The translations under genes were made by a program, and so were the position numbers. Shown here in pieces: positions 1-9,227 of a stretch of DNA of 42,159 nucleotides. This DNA comes from CAYPGJ01 sp964638515 (GTDB lineage: Bacteria > Planctomycetota > Phycisphaerae > Phycisphaerales > UBA1924): assembly GCA_964638515.1 (NCBI GenBank), contig CAZWZL010000027.1, positions 1 to 42,159 of the forward strand. The letters run 5' to 3'. The notes below the pieces were generated by a model, which was given only the letters and a program-made list of their open reading frames with translations, did not search any database and was not told where the DNA came from. Each line of letters opens with the position of its first letter. Positions within the stretch are counted from its first letter, which is position 1.

Positions 1-525
<525 letters not shown>

Positions 526-677
526 GCGAGAAGTGTAGGGGATCGGTCAAGCGGAACGGCCTCGTTCGGGCGGCGTGCGGGAGCGTGTGAAAGCGATGCG
601 GTACCATCCCCGCCCTTGAGACCGCGAAGGGTCGTGGTCGGGGCAGAGGAGCGCGGCCGGAGGGCCGTGATTGATCG

Positions 678-2567
678 GTGCTCGAGACCACCAAGCGGCC
701 CAGAAACCTTTCGTGGAGCCACGCGGGCGCGCTGCTGTTCGGGGACTGGGGCACCAGCCGGCTCTACGTGCTGGGGCTGGCGTTCTTCTACACGGGCCAC
801 CTCTCGCCGCTCTTCCTCGGCGCGATCACCGTCCTCATGGTGGCGGTGGCCTGGGCGTACACCATCGTGTGCCGCAGCTTCCCGGATGGCGGGGGCGTGT
901 ACGCGTCGGCCCGGCAGATCTCGCCGACGCTTTCGGTGATCGGCGCGACGCTGCTGCTGTGCGATTACATCGTGACGGCCTCGCTCTCGGTGTTCGAGGG
1001 CATGCACTACTTCGGCATGCCGCACCATCTGGTGCTGCCGATCGCGATCACGACGATTCTGTCGCTGGGCATCATCAACTGGTTCGGAGCGCGGAGCGCG
1101 GGGCGGTTTGCGCTGATCGTGGCGATTGCCGCGTTGATCACTTCAGGACTGATCGCGATCGTGAGCGTGCGGTTTGTGCCGGCCGGGCTGGCTTCGGTCT
1201 CGCAGGCGCAGCACAGCGGCAGCGGGATGGATCACTGGACGAGCTTCGTGCGGATCGTGCTCGCGCTGTCGGGCGTCGAGGCCGTGGCGAACATGACGGG
1301 GGTGATGAAGAAGCCGGTGGGGCTCACGGCCAAGAAGACGATCTGGCCTGTGCTGGCGGAGGTTGCTGGGCTGAACCTGCTGTTCGGCATTGCGCTGGCG
1401 GGGCTGCCCGCTTTGGCGAACGTGGTGCAGCCGCACGCGGAGGTGTTCGCGGGGCAGCCCATACCGGAAGCGGTGCAGGCGTACCGGGACACGGCGATGA
1501 AGGTGCTGGCGACGGAGGGCGCGACGGGCTGGTTCGGCGGCAGCGTGGGCAGCGTGTTCGGAGGCATCGCGGGGATCGTGTTCGGGGCCTTGCTGATCTC
1601 GGCCGCCAACACGGCCATCGTGGGGATGGTGGGCGTGCAGTACGCGATGGGGAGAGACGGCGAGCTGCCCCGTCTCGCGACGAAGCTCAATTACTCGGGA
1701 GTGCCCAAGGCGCCGCTCCTGCTCGCGTGCGTGGCCCCTTGCGTGGTGCTGCTGTTTGCGCGAGACCTGACGATGCTCGCCGAGCTGTACGCCGTGGGCG
1801 TCGTGGGCGCGATCACGATCGACCTGCTGTGCCTGGCGCGGAACAAGAAGCTCTCCTTGCGGGGCTGGGAGCGATGGACGCTGCTGAGCATCGGCGTCGT
1901 GATGCTGGGGATCGAGATTACGATCATCGTCACGAAGCTGTGGGCCACGATCTTCGCGGGATCGGTGATCGGCGTCGTGCTCGTGACGCGATTCGTCGCG
2001 CAGCAGCAGAAGCGGATGCGGGCGGGTGAGCCCATGCCCGAGCCGGTGACGGGTTGGATCGACGAGCTGCGGCGCGAGCCCAAGGGCGTGGACCTGAGCA
2101 AGCCGCCGATCATGCTCGCGGCGCGCGGGCGATATCAGGCCGAGTTCGCCGTCGACATGGCGCGACGGCGCGGCACGGCCCTGTACGCCATCTTCGTGCG
2201 GGCGCTGCGGGTGCTCGAAGTCTCTTCGGATTCGGCGCCGAGGGTGCAGGACGACAAGGAAGCGCTGGAGAGCCTCGGCACCGTTGCGGTGCTGGCGCGC
2301 CGGTTGGGCGTGCCGTTCGTGCCGATCTACGTGTGCTCCCCGGACATCGCGGACGAGATTCTGGATTTCACCGTGACCTACGGGTGCGACACGCTGATCA
2401 TGGGCAAGACTCGTCGACGCTGGTTCTCACGGGCCATCGAGGGCGACGTGGTGGTGAAGGTGGCGCAGCACCTTCCCGATGGGGTGGCGCTGATCACACG
2501 AGAATCAACGCCGCATCCGTTGGTGCTGCCACCCGAAGAGACCCCGTCATCCGTGGGCAAGGGCTGA
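678..2567 (+). CDS. APC-superfamily amino acid permease with C-terminal USP-like domain
   Basis: A 629-residue membrane transporter. Residues 1 to about 450 contain roughly a dozen hydrophobic segments with the amino acid/polyamine/organocation permease look: glycine-rich first helix 'HAGALLFGDWGTSRLY', 'FPDGGGVYASARQISP', and a helix breaker around 'ALSGVEAVANMTG'. From about residue 475 there is a soluble alpha/beta domain resembling universal stress proteins, including 'CDTLIMGKTRRRWFSRAIEG' near the end. Permease-USP fusions are a known arrangement and suggest nucleotide- or stress-linked control of uptake. The start is GTG at 678, because a stop lies in frame immediately upstream. GGAGG lies about 14 bases before it, which is rather far. 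Next to catabolic genes for branched-chain amino acids it plausibly imports amino acids, but the substrate cannot be read from the sequence. Confidence 0.82.
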   Translation: MLETTKRPRNLSWSHAGALLFGDWGTSRLYVLGLAFFYTGHLSPLFLGAITVLMVAVAWAYTIVCRSFPDGGGVYASARQISPTLSVIGATLLLCDYIVTASLSVFEGMHYFGMPHHLVLPIAITTILSLGIINWFGARSAGRFALIVAIAALITSGLIAIVSVRFVPAGLASVSQAQHSGSGMDHWTSFVRIVLALSGVEAVANMTGVMKKPVGLTAKKTIWPVLAEVAGLNLLFGIALAGLPALANVVQPHAEVFAGQPIPEAVQAYRDTAMKVLATEGATGWFGGSVGSVFGGIAGIVFGALLISAANTAIVGMVGVQYAMGRDGELPRLATKLNYSGVPKAPLLLACVAPCVVLLFARDLTMLAELYAVGVVGAITIDLLCLARNKKLSLRGWERWTLLSIGVVMLGIEITIIVTKLWATIFAGSVIGVVLVTRFVAQQQKRMRAGEPMPEPVTGWIDELRREPKGVDLSKPPIMLAARGRYQAEFAVDMARRRGTALYAIFVRALRVLEVSSDSAPRVQDDKEALESLGTVAVLARRLGVPFVPIYVCSPDIADEILDFTVTYGCDTLIMGKTRRRWFSRAIEGDVVVKVAQHLPDGVALITRESTPHPLVLPPEETPSSVGKG

Positions 2568-2662
2568 TAACGAGCCAATCGACGCAATCGGGGCGATGGC
2601 TCTGACATAACTCCGCACGGACGTTGCCGCGCAGCTGATCGGGCGCATGGTGTATCCGCGTT

Positions 2663-2692
2663 CGGGCCCGCGCACGGCGCGCCCGGTTTATT
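2663..2692 (+). terminator. Possible intrinsic terminator after the permease gene
   Basis: An imperfect GC hairpin (CGGGC/GCCCG then GCGC/GCGC with a two-base bulge, loop ACG) is followed by GTTTATTC. It sits between the permease stop and the next gene. The bulge and the short T-rich tail keep confidence low. Confidence 0.35.
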
Positions 2693-2723
2693 CGGACACC
2701 ATCGAGGACGGGAGCAAGAGATC

Positions 2724-3488
2724 ATGACACAGGGAGCACTGCTGGCCTTGGCCGGCGCGGCCATGCTGCACGCGGGAGGGGCGATGGGGACGACCTATCA
2801 GTGGAACTGGAACCTGGGCGATCCGGGCGCCTACGGCCTGAATCACGCGGGCGGGCAGTTCGAGTCGATCCACTCGACGTTCAACTCGACGACCAAGCAG
2901 CTGGTGTGGAACGTCGTGTTCTCCAACCAGGTGACGGACGGGTACACGCTCGTGCTCAGCGGCGGGCCGAACCCCAAGGGCCACGCGGGCGAGCTGGCCG
3001 TGCTGTACTTCGATTTCCGCAATGCAGGCGACCTTCGAACGACGGCGTACGCCTACAACGGCACGAACTCATCGAAGTCGTGGCAGGACGGGAACGGACA
3101 GATCTCGGGCAATCAGACGCCCGACTCGATCAAGTCGATCACGGACGACGCGTGGATCACGAGCGCGTCAAAGGTGGACGCGGGCGGGAAGCGATACGTC
3201 AATCTGACGATCGACGCGACGGACCTGATCAACCACGCTCCGATGTACCCCGACAACGTGGACCCGTGGTTCGGCACGGGTTTCGGCTCCGGGCTCGGCC
3301 TGTGGTTTCACACGTTCAGGGGCCTTACGGCGTCCTACGACGGCTCGGGCAAGCTGACGCAGTGGAGCCGCACGCACGAGGGCTGGATGGACGGACGCGA
3401 CTTCCAAACACATATCATCCCGCTTCCCGGCGCGGCGGCCCTGGCGTGCGCCGGTCTGCTCGTGACGGGCGCGCGCCGGCGCCGGTAA
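2724..3488 (+). CDS. Secreted protein with PEP-CTERM-like C-terminal sorting signal
   Basis: A 254-residue exported protein of unknown role. The N-terminus (residues 1-22) is a short hydrophobic signal peptide ending near 'AGGAMG'. The body is rich in Asn, Ser, Thr and Gly with many aromatic residues ('YQWNWNLGDPGAYG', 'VWNVVFSNQVTDGY'), as in beta-sandwich surface proteins. The last 25 residues form the sorting tail: 'PLPG', a hydrophobic stretch, then 'RRRR'. This is the planctomycete variant of the PEP-CTERM signal, which is handled by an exosortase-type system at the cytoplasmic membrane. A GGGAG ribosome site lies 9 bases before ATG 2724. It ends just before a strong terminator and faces the prpD-like gene. 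I do not recognise a domain family in the body. Confidence 0.78.
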   Translation: MTQGALLALAGAAMLHAGGAMGTTYQWNWNLGDPGAYGLNHAGGQFESIHSTFNSTTKQLVWNVVFSNQVTDGYTLVLSGGPNPKGHAGELAVLYFDFRNAGDLRTTAYAYNGTNSSKSWQDGNGQISGNQTPDSIKSITDDAWITSASKVDAGGKRYVNLTIDATDLINHAPMYPDNVDPWFGTGFGSGLGLWFHTFRGLTASYDGSGKLTQWSRTHEGWMDGRDFQTHIIPLPGAAALACAGLLVTGARRRR

Positions 3489-3516
3489 CGCCGGTCGGAG
3501 CATTGCGTGCAGATCC

Positions 3517-3553
3517 AAGAGGCCGCCCGGGTGGGGCGCGGCTTCTTTTTTTT
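3517..3553 (+). terminator. Rho-independent terminator
   Basis: The stem AAGAGGCCGC (3517-3526) pairs with GCGGCTTCTT (3538-3547), 10 bp with one G-U, around an 11-base loop. It is followed by eight T (3546-3553). It ends transcription of the secreted-protein gene and separates it from the convergent prpD-like gene. Confidence 0.85.
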
Positions 3554-3566
3554 GCGCGTGTCACGC

Positions 3567-5342
3567 TCAGCGAAAGTCTGCGCGCGAGGCGATCTCGAAA
3601 TCGTTGAGATCGGAGATCTCACGGGCCGACTTGCGCTCGAGCCGATCGAACCGCGAGACGAGAGCCGCGGGATTGTCCGACGCGAGAGAGCCCAGCATCG
3701 TGAACTTGTGGTTGAGAATGTCGCGCAGGTTCGCCGTGGTGTTGCGCGCGTGCCCCGCCGGGTACATCACAAGCCCCGAATCGTGCTTCTTGCCGCGCGA
3801 GTCGGTGATGCGGACCGACGTGGGGATGCCGTCCGGGTAGAGCCGGTCGTACTTCGCGCCGCCGTGCTCGAAGGAGATCTTGTCCATGAGGCGGCGCGCG
3901 AGGGGATGGAAGATGGCCCGCTCATCCTCGGCGTAGTCGTACGGCGAGAGCATCAACGCCTTCCACACCGCGGCGTTGGACGCGCCGGCGTTGGGAATGG
4001 GGAACGCGTCCTTGCGCTGCCGGTGCTCCATCGCCTTGCGGATGAGCGTGGCGATGATGTAGGCCATGGAGTGATCCGCCGACTGACGGGTGCGCGGGTC
4101 CTTCTTGGCCGGGTTGCCGATGATGCCGAACGCGGGCTCATACGCGACGATGGTGATGTTCTTGATGTCGTCGCCCGAAGCGTCGTCGAGCAGGGACGGC
4201 GAGTTGGCAAGCAGATCGATGACACCCTGAATGGCGCCCGCGGACTGGTGCTCGTAGAGGCCCAGTTTGAAATGCATGCCCATGACGGCGAAATCGGATC
4301 CGGAGTGCGCGAGCGCGAGATCGAACGGCGCATCCGCGTGCTCCGTCCAGCGTTCCTTGCCCGCGGTCGTGGGCTCGAAGAAGCGAAAGATCGCCTCGGG
4401 GTTTCGGAAGATGTCGCGAGGCCCCAGGAAGCCGCGCATCGAGCGCAGCACGCACAGCACCGCCACCTCGGACGAGATCGCGGCGGAAGCGCCCTTGGAG
4501 TCGGACAGCTGCTTGCCGGCGCGGATGGCCCGCCACGGCACGTAATGCGCCACCACCATCCCGATGGCCGACTCAATCTGCTCCGCGGTCGCGCCCATCA
4601 TCGCGCCGAACGTCGCGGCGGAGGCGATGGCGCCGTGCACGACGTGGTCGATCTTGTAGGACTTGAGCGAGAACACCTCGGCCAGACGGCCCCGGATCTC
4701 ATCGAGGAGAATCATGCCCCGGAGCGCGGCGGCGCCATCGAGACTTCGCATCTGCGCCGCGGCCATGGCCACGGGATAGAAATCGTTGTGGCCGAACTCG
4801 CCGGCCGTGTGACCCAGATCCGGATTGAAACCGAAATTCGTGCCGTTGGAATCCCATTCGCGCACCGCGGCCGAATTCGCAACGACGGCCTTCTCCGGAG
4901 CGCAACGAACGCGCGAGCCGAACAGCGTCGCGCCCTCTTTGTTCGTAGCGTCCCCGTAATCCATCGCCTCTTCGCGCAGCACGCGCGGAGCGTTCGTGTT
5001 GAGCGCGATCGCGGAGATCCCACAGAACACGGCGTCCACGTGGAAGAGATTCGTGCGCTCGAGCACCGACGCATCGGGCGCGCCCTTGCCTCGCATGAAG
5101 TCGATGGCGAAACGCGCGATGCCGAGCGCCTGATTCGAGTCGCGCGGCAGAAGGATGTGCGTTTCGGGATTGACGCGCGAGGCGATGTCGGCGGGCTTGC
5201 GCGGCTTGGCGGGCGCTGCGGCCTTTGCGACCGTCTTCGCGGTCGGTTTTCTGGAGGGGGCTTTCTTGGCGGCGCTCTTCCTCTTCGCGGCGGGCTTTTT
5301 GGCGGCAGAGGCGGCGGGGCGCTTGGCATTGCGCGCGGGCAT
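3567..5342 (-). CDS. prpD: MmgE/PrpD family 2-methylcitrate dehydratase with basic histone-H1-like N-terminal tail
   Basis: A 591-residue member of the MmgE/PrpD family. PrpD dehydrates 2-methylcitrate to cis-2-methylaconitate in the methylcitrate cycle for propionyl-CoA disposal, without an iron-sulfur cluster. Family features include 'NFGFNPDLGHTAGEFGHNDF', 'IDHVVHGAIASAATFGAMMG', 'LSDSKGASAAISSEVAVL' and 'RQSADHSMAYIIATL'. PrpB and PrpC candidates lie 10 kb away, which supports the role, but other MmgE/PrpD substrates are possible. The oddity is residues 1-50, a tail of 12 Lys, 5 Arg, 17 Ala and 8 Pro with no acidic residue, like the disordered tail of histone H1. The first internal Met after the tail is near residue 84, inside the enzyme core, so the tail is probably translated. 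There is no obvious Shine-Dalgarno site; the gap to the upstream CPBP gene is 17 bases, same strand. Confidence 0.85.
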   Translation of the reverse strand: MPARNAKRPAASAAKKPAAKRKSAAKKAPSRKPTAKTVAKAAAPAKPRKPADIASRVNPETHILLPRDSNQALGIARFAIDFMRGKGAPDASVLERTNLFHVDAVFCGISAIALNTNAPRVLREEAMDYGDATNKEGATLFGSRVRCAPEKAVVANSAAVREWDSNGTNFGFNPDLGHTAGEFGHNDFYPVAMAAAQMRSLDGAAALRGMILLDEIRGRLAEVFSLKSYKIDHVVHGAIASAATFGAMMGATAEQIESAIGMVVAHYVPWRAIRAGKQLSDSKGASAAISSEVAVLCVLRSMRGFLGPRDIFRNPEAIFRFFEPTTAGKERWTEHADAPFDLALAHSGSDFAVMGMHFKLGLYEHQSAGAIQGVIDLLANSPSLLDDASGDDIKNITIVAYEPAFGIIGNPAKKDPRTRQSADHSMAYIIATLIRKAMEHRQRKDAFPIPNAGASNAAVWKALMLSPYDYAEDERAIFHPLARRLMDKISFEHGGAKYDRLYPDGIPTSVRITDSRGKKHDSGLVMYPAGHARNTTANLRDILNHKFTMLGSLASDNPAALVSRFDRLERKSAREISDLNDFEIASRADFR

Positions 5343-5359
5343 ATCGGGTGATCTCCGTT

Positions 5360-6187
5360 TCAGCGGGGGGATGTCATTTCGGCCGGAAGGGGGAGAGAGG
5401 ATACCGCGCCGGGGGGCTGAGCGGGCGGCGTGGTCGCGGGGTCGGGCTTTGCGGCGCCGGCGTAGAAGTAGGTTCCAAGGCCGATGGTGAAAATGAGCAT
5501 GCCGTAGAGGGCGTGTTCAAGGGAAGCGGCGAGGAGGGAGCGGGAGCGGTGGTAGGTGAGGGCGAAGAGGACGCCGCCGACGAGCGTCAGGACGATGGCG
5601 AGGGTGTTGTCGAAGATGATGTGGCCGTAGCCGAATGCGGTGGCCGAGGCGGAGATGGCGAGGAGGGGCGTGGAGAAGATGGGCGCATATCTGTGAAAGA
5701 GGAAGGCGCGGAAGATGATCTCCTGGGGGTACACGGAAACGAGGGGATAGCCAAACATGATGAGGAGCCAGAGGCCCGTGCGCCGGCGCGGGAATTCGAG
5801 GAAGCGGTCGGGCTCGAACAAGAGGAGGGCAACGGTGATGAGGACTGCGGCGAGGGCAAAGCGGAGGGTGATGGCGGGGAGACGCTGACGCAACTGGCGC
5901 GGGTTCAACAGCGTGCGCCTGTCGAAGCGGTTGTCTCGCAGGAGGATGGCGAGGCAGAAGAGAGACGAGAGGATGAGGGCGGGGATGAGCAGGCTGCCGC
6001 TGAGACCGAGGGTGAAAAAGAGCGTTGGGGCGCCGAAGTAGATGGCGAGGAATTCGATCGCGAGTCGTGCTCGGCGGGCGGAGGAAGAGGGTGGAAGTGG
6101 GTGTTGGGCGTCGGTCACTGGTGAGTTGATTGGTGGTTCAGGGCCTTGCGATTCGGGCCGGATACTATGGCCCGTCCGGCCCCCCAT
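5360..6187 (-). CDS. CPBP-family intramembrane protease-like protein
   Basis: A polytopic membrane protein of about 275 residues with several hydrophobic helices. It carries the three CPBP (CAAX protease and bacteriocin-processing) motifs in altered form: 'PQEIIFR' (Gln155-Glu156-Arg160, where the usual first Glu is Gln), 'FGYGH' (Phe185, His189) and 'EHALYG' (His225). The family cleaves or processes prenylated proteins or peptides in the membrane; substrate is unknown here. The start is uncertain: I chose the ATG at 6185-6187 with GGGGGA close upstream, but an open frame extends to 6217 and a GTG at 6116-6118 directly precedes the hydrophobic region. It is divergent from the thiolase gene and probably cotranscribed with the prpD-like gene 17 bases downstream. 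Confidence 0.75.
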   Translation of the reverse strand: MGGRTGHSIRPESQGPEPPINSPVTDAQHPLPPSSSARRARLAIEFLAIYFGAPTLFFTLGLSGSLLIPALILSSLFCLAILLRDNRFDRRTLLNPRQLRQRLPAITLRFALAAVLITVALLLFEPDRFLEFPRRRTGLWLLIMFGYPLVSVYPQEIIFRAFLFHRYAPIFSTPLLAISASATAFGYGHIIFDNTLAIVLTLVGGVLFALTYHRSRSLLAASLEHALYGMLIFTIGLGTYFYAGAAKPDPATTPPAQPPGAVSSLPLPAEMTSPR

Positions 6188-6267
6188 TGTCCCCCGACGC
6201 AAGCCGGAGCAGGGCAAAAGGGGCTCGGTGTCGAGCAGTTTCCAGCATCCCGGAGAGTTGAGGACCC

Positions 6268-7461
6268 ATGTCGCAGAACACCGCCTCCACCACCCCCGTC
6301 ATTCTCGCCGCCAAGCGCACTCCCATCGGCCGCTTCTTCGGCGGGCTCTCGCGCGTGCCGTCCCCGGTGCTGGGGTCATACGCGATTCAGGCTCTGTTTG
6401 GGGAAGCCCCGTCCCTCAAGGGCAACGTCGATGAGGTGATCATGGGCTGCGTGCTCCAGGCCGGATTGGGGCAGAACCCGGCCCGTCAGGCCGGGCTCAA
6501 GGCCGGATTGCCCGACACGCTCTCCGCGATGACCGTCAACAAGGTTTGTGGCTCCGGGCTGCAGGCCGTGATGCTCGCGGCCCAGTCCATCAAGGCCGGG
6601 GACAACGGGCTGGTGATCGCCGGCGGCTTCGAAAACATGACCGCCGCTCCCCACTTCAGCCGCGTGCGCGAAGGAGTGAAGTTCGGGCCGGCCACCATGG
6701 ACGATCACATGCAGTTCGACGGGCTGCGCTGCGCGTTCGAGTGCTGGGGGATGACCAACGCGGCCGACCACACCGCCAAGAAGAACGGCGTTTCGCGAGA
6801 AGAGCAGGACCGACTCTCCGCGCAGAGCCACGCCCGCGCCAGCGAAGCGACCAAGAAGGGCTTCTTCAACGACGAGATCGTCGCGCTCACCGGCGAGCAG
6901 TGCCTCGACAAGAAGTCGCCGGGCGTGAGCGCGGACGAGGGCATCCGCGCCGAGACCACCCTCGAGTCGCTCGCCAAGCTGCGAACGGTGCCGGGGCACG
7001 AGTCGATCACGGCCGGCAACGCGAGCCAGATCAGCGACGGCGCCGCGGCCTTGGCCGTGGCCAGTCTCGCGATGGCCGAGAAACTCGGCATCAAGCCGAT
7101 GGCGCGCATCGTCTCGTACCACACCTCCGGCGTGAGCCCGAAGGACATCTTCGAGGCCCCGATCGAAGGTATCCGCGGCGCCCTCGAAAAAGCCAAGCTC
7201 ACCGTCAAGGACATCGACCTCTTCGAAATCAACGAGGCCTTCGCCGCCCAGCTGGCGTGCAACGTGAAGGCGCTCGGCGTGCCCGAGGCCAAGCTCAACA
7301 TCTGCGGCGGCGGCATCGCGCTTGGTCATCCCATCGGCGCATCGGGGGCGCGCGTGCTGACGACGCTCCTGCACCAACTTAAGCGCACCGGCGGCAAGCG
7401 TGGCGTGGCCGCGCTGTGCCTTGGCGGCGGGAACAGCGTGGCGATGGTCGTGGAGCGGTAA
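6268..7461 (+). CDS. Acetyl-CoA C-acetyltransferase (thiolase)
   Basis: A 397-residue thiolase of the degradative/biosynthetic acetyl-CoA acetyltransferase family. It splits or forms acetoacetyl-CoA or other 3-ketoacyl-CoAs, including 2-methylacetoacetyl-CoA in isoleucine breakdown. The three catalytic residues are present: Cys94 in 'NKVCGSGLQA', His354 in 'GGGIALGHPIGASGAR' and Cys384 in 'ALCLGGGNS'. Length fits the family. The ATG at 6268 follows GAGTTGAGGA, a usable ribosome site. The gene stands alone, divergent from the CPBP gene, with a candidate -10 TACTAT at 6163-6168. Paired functionally with the hydroxyacyl-CoA dehydrogenase at 10.1 kb. The exact chain-length preference cannot be read from the sequence. 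Confidence 0.93.
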   Translation: MSQNTASTTPVILAAKRTPIGRFFGGLSRVPSPVLGSYAIQALFGEAPSLKGNVDEVIMGCVLQAGLGQNPARQAGLKAGLPDTLSAMTVNKVCGSGLQAVMLAAQSIKAGDNGLVIAGGFENMTAAPHFSRVREGVKFGPATMDDHMQFDGLRCAFECWGMTNAADHTAKKNGVSREEQDRLSAQSHARASEATKKGFFNDEIVALTGEQCLDKKSPGVSADEGIRAETTLESLAKLRTVPGHESITAGNASQISDGAAALAVASLAMAEKLGIKPMARIVSYHTSGVSPKDIFEAPIEGIRGALEKAKLTVKDIDLFEINEAFAAQLACNVKALGVPEAKLNICGGGIALGHPIGASGARVLTTLLHQLKRTGGKRGVAALCLGGGNSVAMVVER

Positions 7462-7522
7462 GACTGGCGCTCTCATCCCTGGCGAAAACCGCTCTTTAGT
7501 CTTGTCCGTTGGTGATTTGCCC

Positions 7523-7550
7523 TCGACAAGCGACCGCCCCCCGATACGAT
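7523..7550 (+). promoter_or_regulatory. Candidate sigma-70-type promoter for the thioredoxin-like gene
   Basis: TCGACA (7523-7528) and TACGAT (7545-7550) are separated by 16 bp and lie 26 bp before the ATG at 7577. The match to TTGACA/TATAAT is partial. Confidence 0.4.
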
Positions 7551-7576
7551 GGCCCCAACTTCAAGGAGGCGGGGCA

Positions 7577-8833
7577 ATGAGGAGTCCGGGCTTCTGGGCG
7601 AGGGTGATCACGGGCGTCGTGGCGAGCGCCGGGGCCGCAGCGTGGCCGGTCTCGAACATGACGTTCGAAGAGGCGGTGGCGAAGAGCAAGGCCGAGGGGG
7701 GTTGGCTGCTCGTGGCGCCGTTCTCTCCGGAGTGCTCGTTCTGCGAGATGAAGCTGACCGAGACGCTGGCGAGCACGACGATGCGACGGAGGCTGGATGA
7801 GGGCTGGACCGTGATCCGCGTGAACATCCGGGCGGACTTTGAAGCGGCACGCGCGCTGCATGTCGGGCAGATGCCGGCGTACATCGTGTTCAAGGACGGA
7901 GTGGAGTTTGACCGGATCGCGGGCCGCATCCTGCACGAACCGGACGTTGAGGATTGGCTTTCCGGAGTGATGGCCGGGAAGAGCCGGCACGCCGGGTTGC
8001 TGGAGGAGGCGAAGAGCCGCGGCGAGGTTCGCGTTGACGTGATGCGACGGCAGCGGCTCGCGGAGGAACTCGTCGAGGCCGGCGAATATGCGCTGGCACG
8101 CGAAGAGTACATCTGGCTCTGGCGAAACATGCTCAAGCACGCTGTGGCCCAGGCGGGGGTCAGAACATCGTTCATGGCGGGACGCATGCAGAGTCTGGCG
8201 ACGCTGGACCTGGACTCGCGCGACGCATTTCGCGCGCTGCGGGATGAGGCGGGCGAAGCGCTGCGCCGGGATGACGGCTCCTGGGACACGCTCGTCGACT
8301 GGCTTGCCCTGAACGATGTCGTGGGGGAACCGTCCCAAACGCTGACGTGGTTTGATCGAGTGAAAGACTCACCCGAAGGACGGGCCACGATCGCTCGCGT
8401 GGGTTTTCGGCTGGATGACCTTCTCAAGAAGCGGCGGCGTTGGGCGGACCTTGTCCTGCTGTACCCTGATCCGCTCGAAGCGATCCGACGTCAGAAGGCG
8501 CTGCGCGACTCGATGCCGGGCAACGTCGCGCCTTTCGGAGACGGAAGCGGAGAACACACGAACTCGGAAGCGAAGTACTTCCGCGAATCGTGCGCCGACC
8601 TCTACGCGGCGTACCTCTGCGCCGGCTTGGATCAGGACGGCGCAAAGATCGCCGAGCTCGCGCGCGAGCTCGATGCGTCACCCCACATGATCACTTCGCT
8701 CGTTCGACGTGCGGTCGACATCGGCCAGCCACGCGAAGCGCACCTCGCCATGCTCGAAGAAGCCGGAGCGGCCGGTGAAGCCGTGGAGGCGCTCACACGC
8801 CGGGTTCGGGAGGGGCTGCCCCTCAAGGAATGA
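7577..8833 (+). CDS. Exported thioredoxin-fold protein with long C-terminal helical domain
   Basis: A 418-residue protein. Residues 1-23 look like a signal peptide or membrane anchor ('ARVITGVVASAGAAAWPV'). Residues 28-145 are a thioredoxin fold: beta strand 'GWLLVAPFSPECSFC' with the redox pair Cys53-x-x-Cys56, then the cis-proline loop 'GQMPAYIVFKDG' (Pro100). The remainder is alpha-helical and resembles a helical-repeat region, with no catalytic motif that I recognise. It is probably a periplasmic disulfide reductase or a redox-sensing scaffold; the partner is unknown. I chose ATG 7577 because AAGGAGG lies 7 bases upstream; an open frame extends further upstream but overlaps the thiolase gene. 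It converges with the dispanin-like gene, 11 bases apart. Confidence 0.75.
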   Translation: MRSPGFWARVITGVVASAGAAAWPVSNMTFEEAVAKSKAEGGWLLVAPFSPECSFCEMKLTETLASTTMRRRLDEGWTVIRVNIRADFEAARALHVGQMPAYIVFKDGVEFDRIAGRILHEPDVEDWLSGVMAGKSRHAGLLEEAKSRGEVRVDVMRRQRLAEELVEAGEYALAREEYIWLWRNMLKHAVAQAGVRTSFMAGRMQSLATLDLDSRDAFRALRDEAGEALRRDDGSWDTLVDWLALNDVVGEPSQTLTWFDRVKDSPEGRATIARVGFRLDDLLKKRRRWADLVLLYPDPLEAIRRQKALRDSMPGNVAPFGDGSGEHTNSEAKYFRESCADLYAAYLCAGLDQDGAKIAELARELDASPHMITSLVRRAVDIGQPREAHLAMLEEAGAAGEAVEALTRRVREGLPLKE

Positions 8834-8844
8834 GGCAATCTCGC

Positions 8845-9195
8845 TCACGGCATCCCTTGAGCCGCCGTGGCCGCAAGGATCAGGAACAGCCCGTACGGCA
8901 GGATCCAGGACAGGCCCAGCCCGAAGCCGACCCACGTCCAGATCCTGGCGGTGCGTGAGTATTGGTGGGCCATGTCGTATCGGCCGGCGTTGTTTGCGGA
9001 GAGGGCCATGGCGGCGTAGACGATCGCGACGACGCCTGGGGGCATGCAGCAGAGGACGGTGACGATGATGGCGCCGGCGAGGTATGTGGGGGCTGGGGCG
9101 GAAGAGGGGTCGTCGGCGCGGAAGAGGACTTCGTGGCAGGAAACGCAGCGGTGTGCGTTGTCGTCGTTCGGGGCGCCACAGCGTGTGCAGAACAT
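8845..9195 (-). CDS. Zinc-ribbon plus CD225/dispanin-like small membrane protein
   Basis: A 116-residue protein. The N-terminus is a zinc ribbon: 'MFCTRCGAPN' and 'HRCVSCHEVL', two Cys-x-x-Cys pairs. Two membrane segments follow; the first contains 'LCCMPPGVVAIVYAAMAL', then a loop 'NNAGRYDMAHQYSRTARIW' and the second helix. That order (Cys-Pro-rich helix, small basic loop, second helix) is typical of the CD225/dispanin family, which includes the interferon-induced transmembrane proteins of animals. Bacterial members have no settled function. AAGGAG lies 6 bases before the ATG at 9193-9195, so the longer open frame upstream is rejected. It is 32 bases downstream of another zinc-ribbon membrane gene on the same strand, probably one operon. 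Confidence 0.75.
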   Translation of the reverse strand: MFCTRCGAPNDDNAHRCVSCHEVLFRADDPSSAPAPTYLAGAIIVTVLCCMPPGVVAIVYAAMALSANNAGRYDMAHQYSRTARIWTWVGFGLGLSWILPYGLFLILAATAAQGMP

Positions 9196-9227
9196 GGGGT
9201 CTCCTTGAGGGAGGCTTGCGGCGCGGG

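Noticed and set aside
3507..5351. Long + strand open frame opposite the prpD-like gene
   Set aside because: It is Arg/Gly/Val-rich without any family pattern, a typical shadow of GC-rich coding DNA; the minus-strand frame is a clear PrpD protein.
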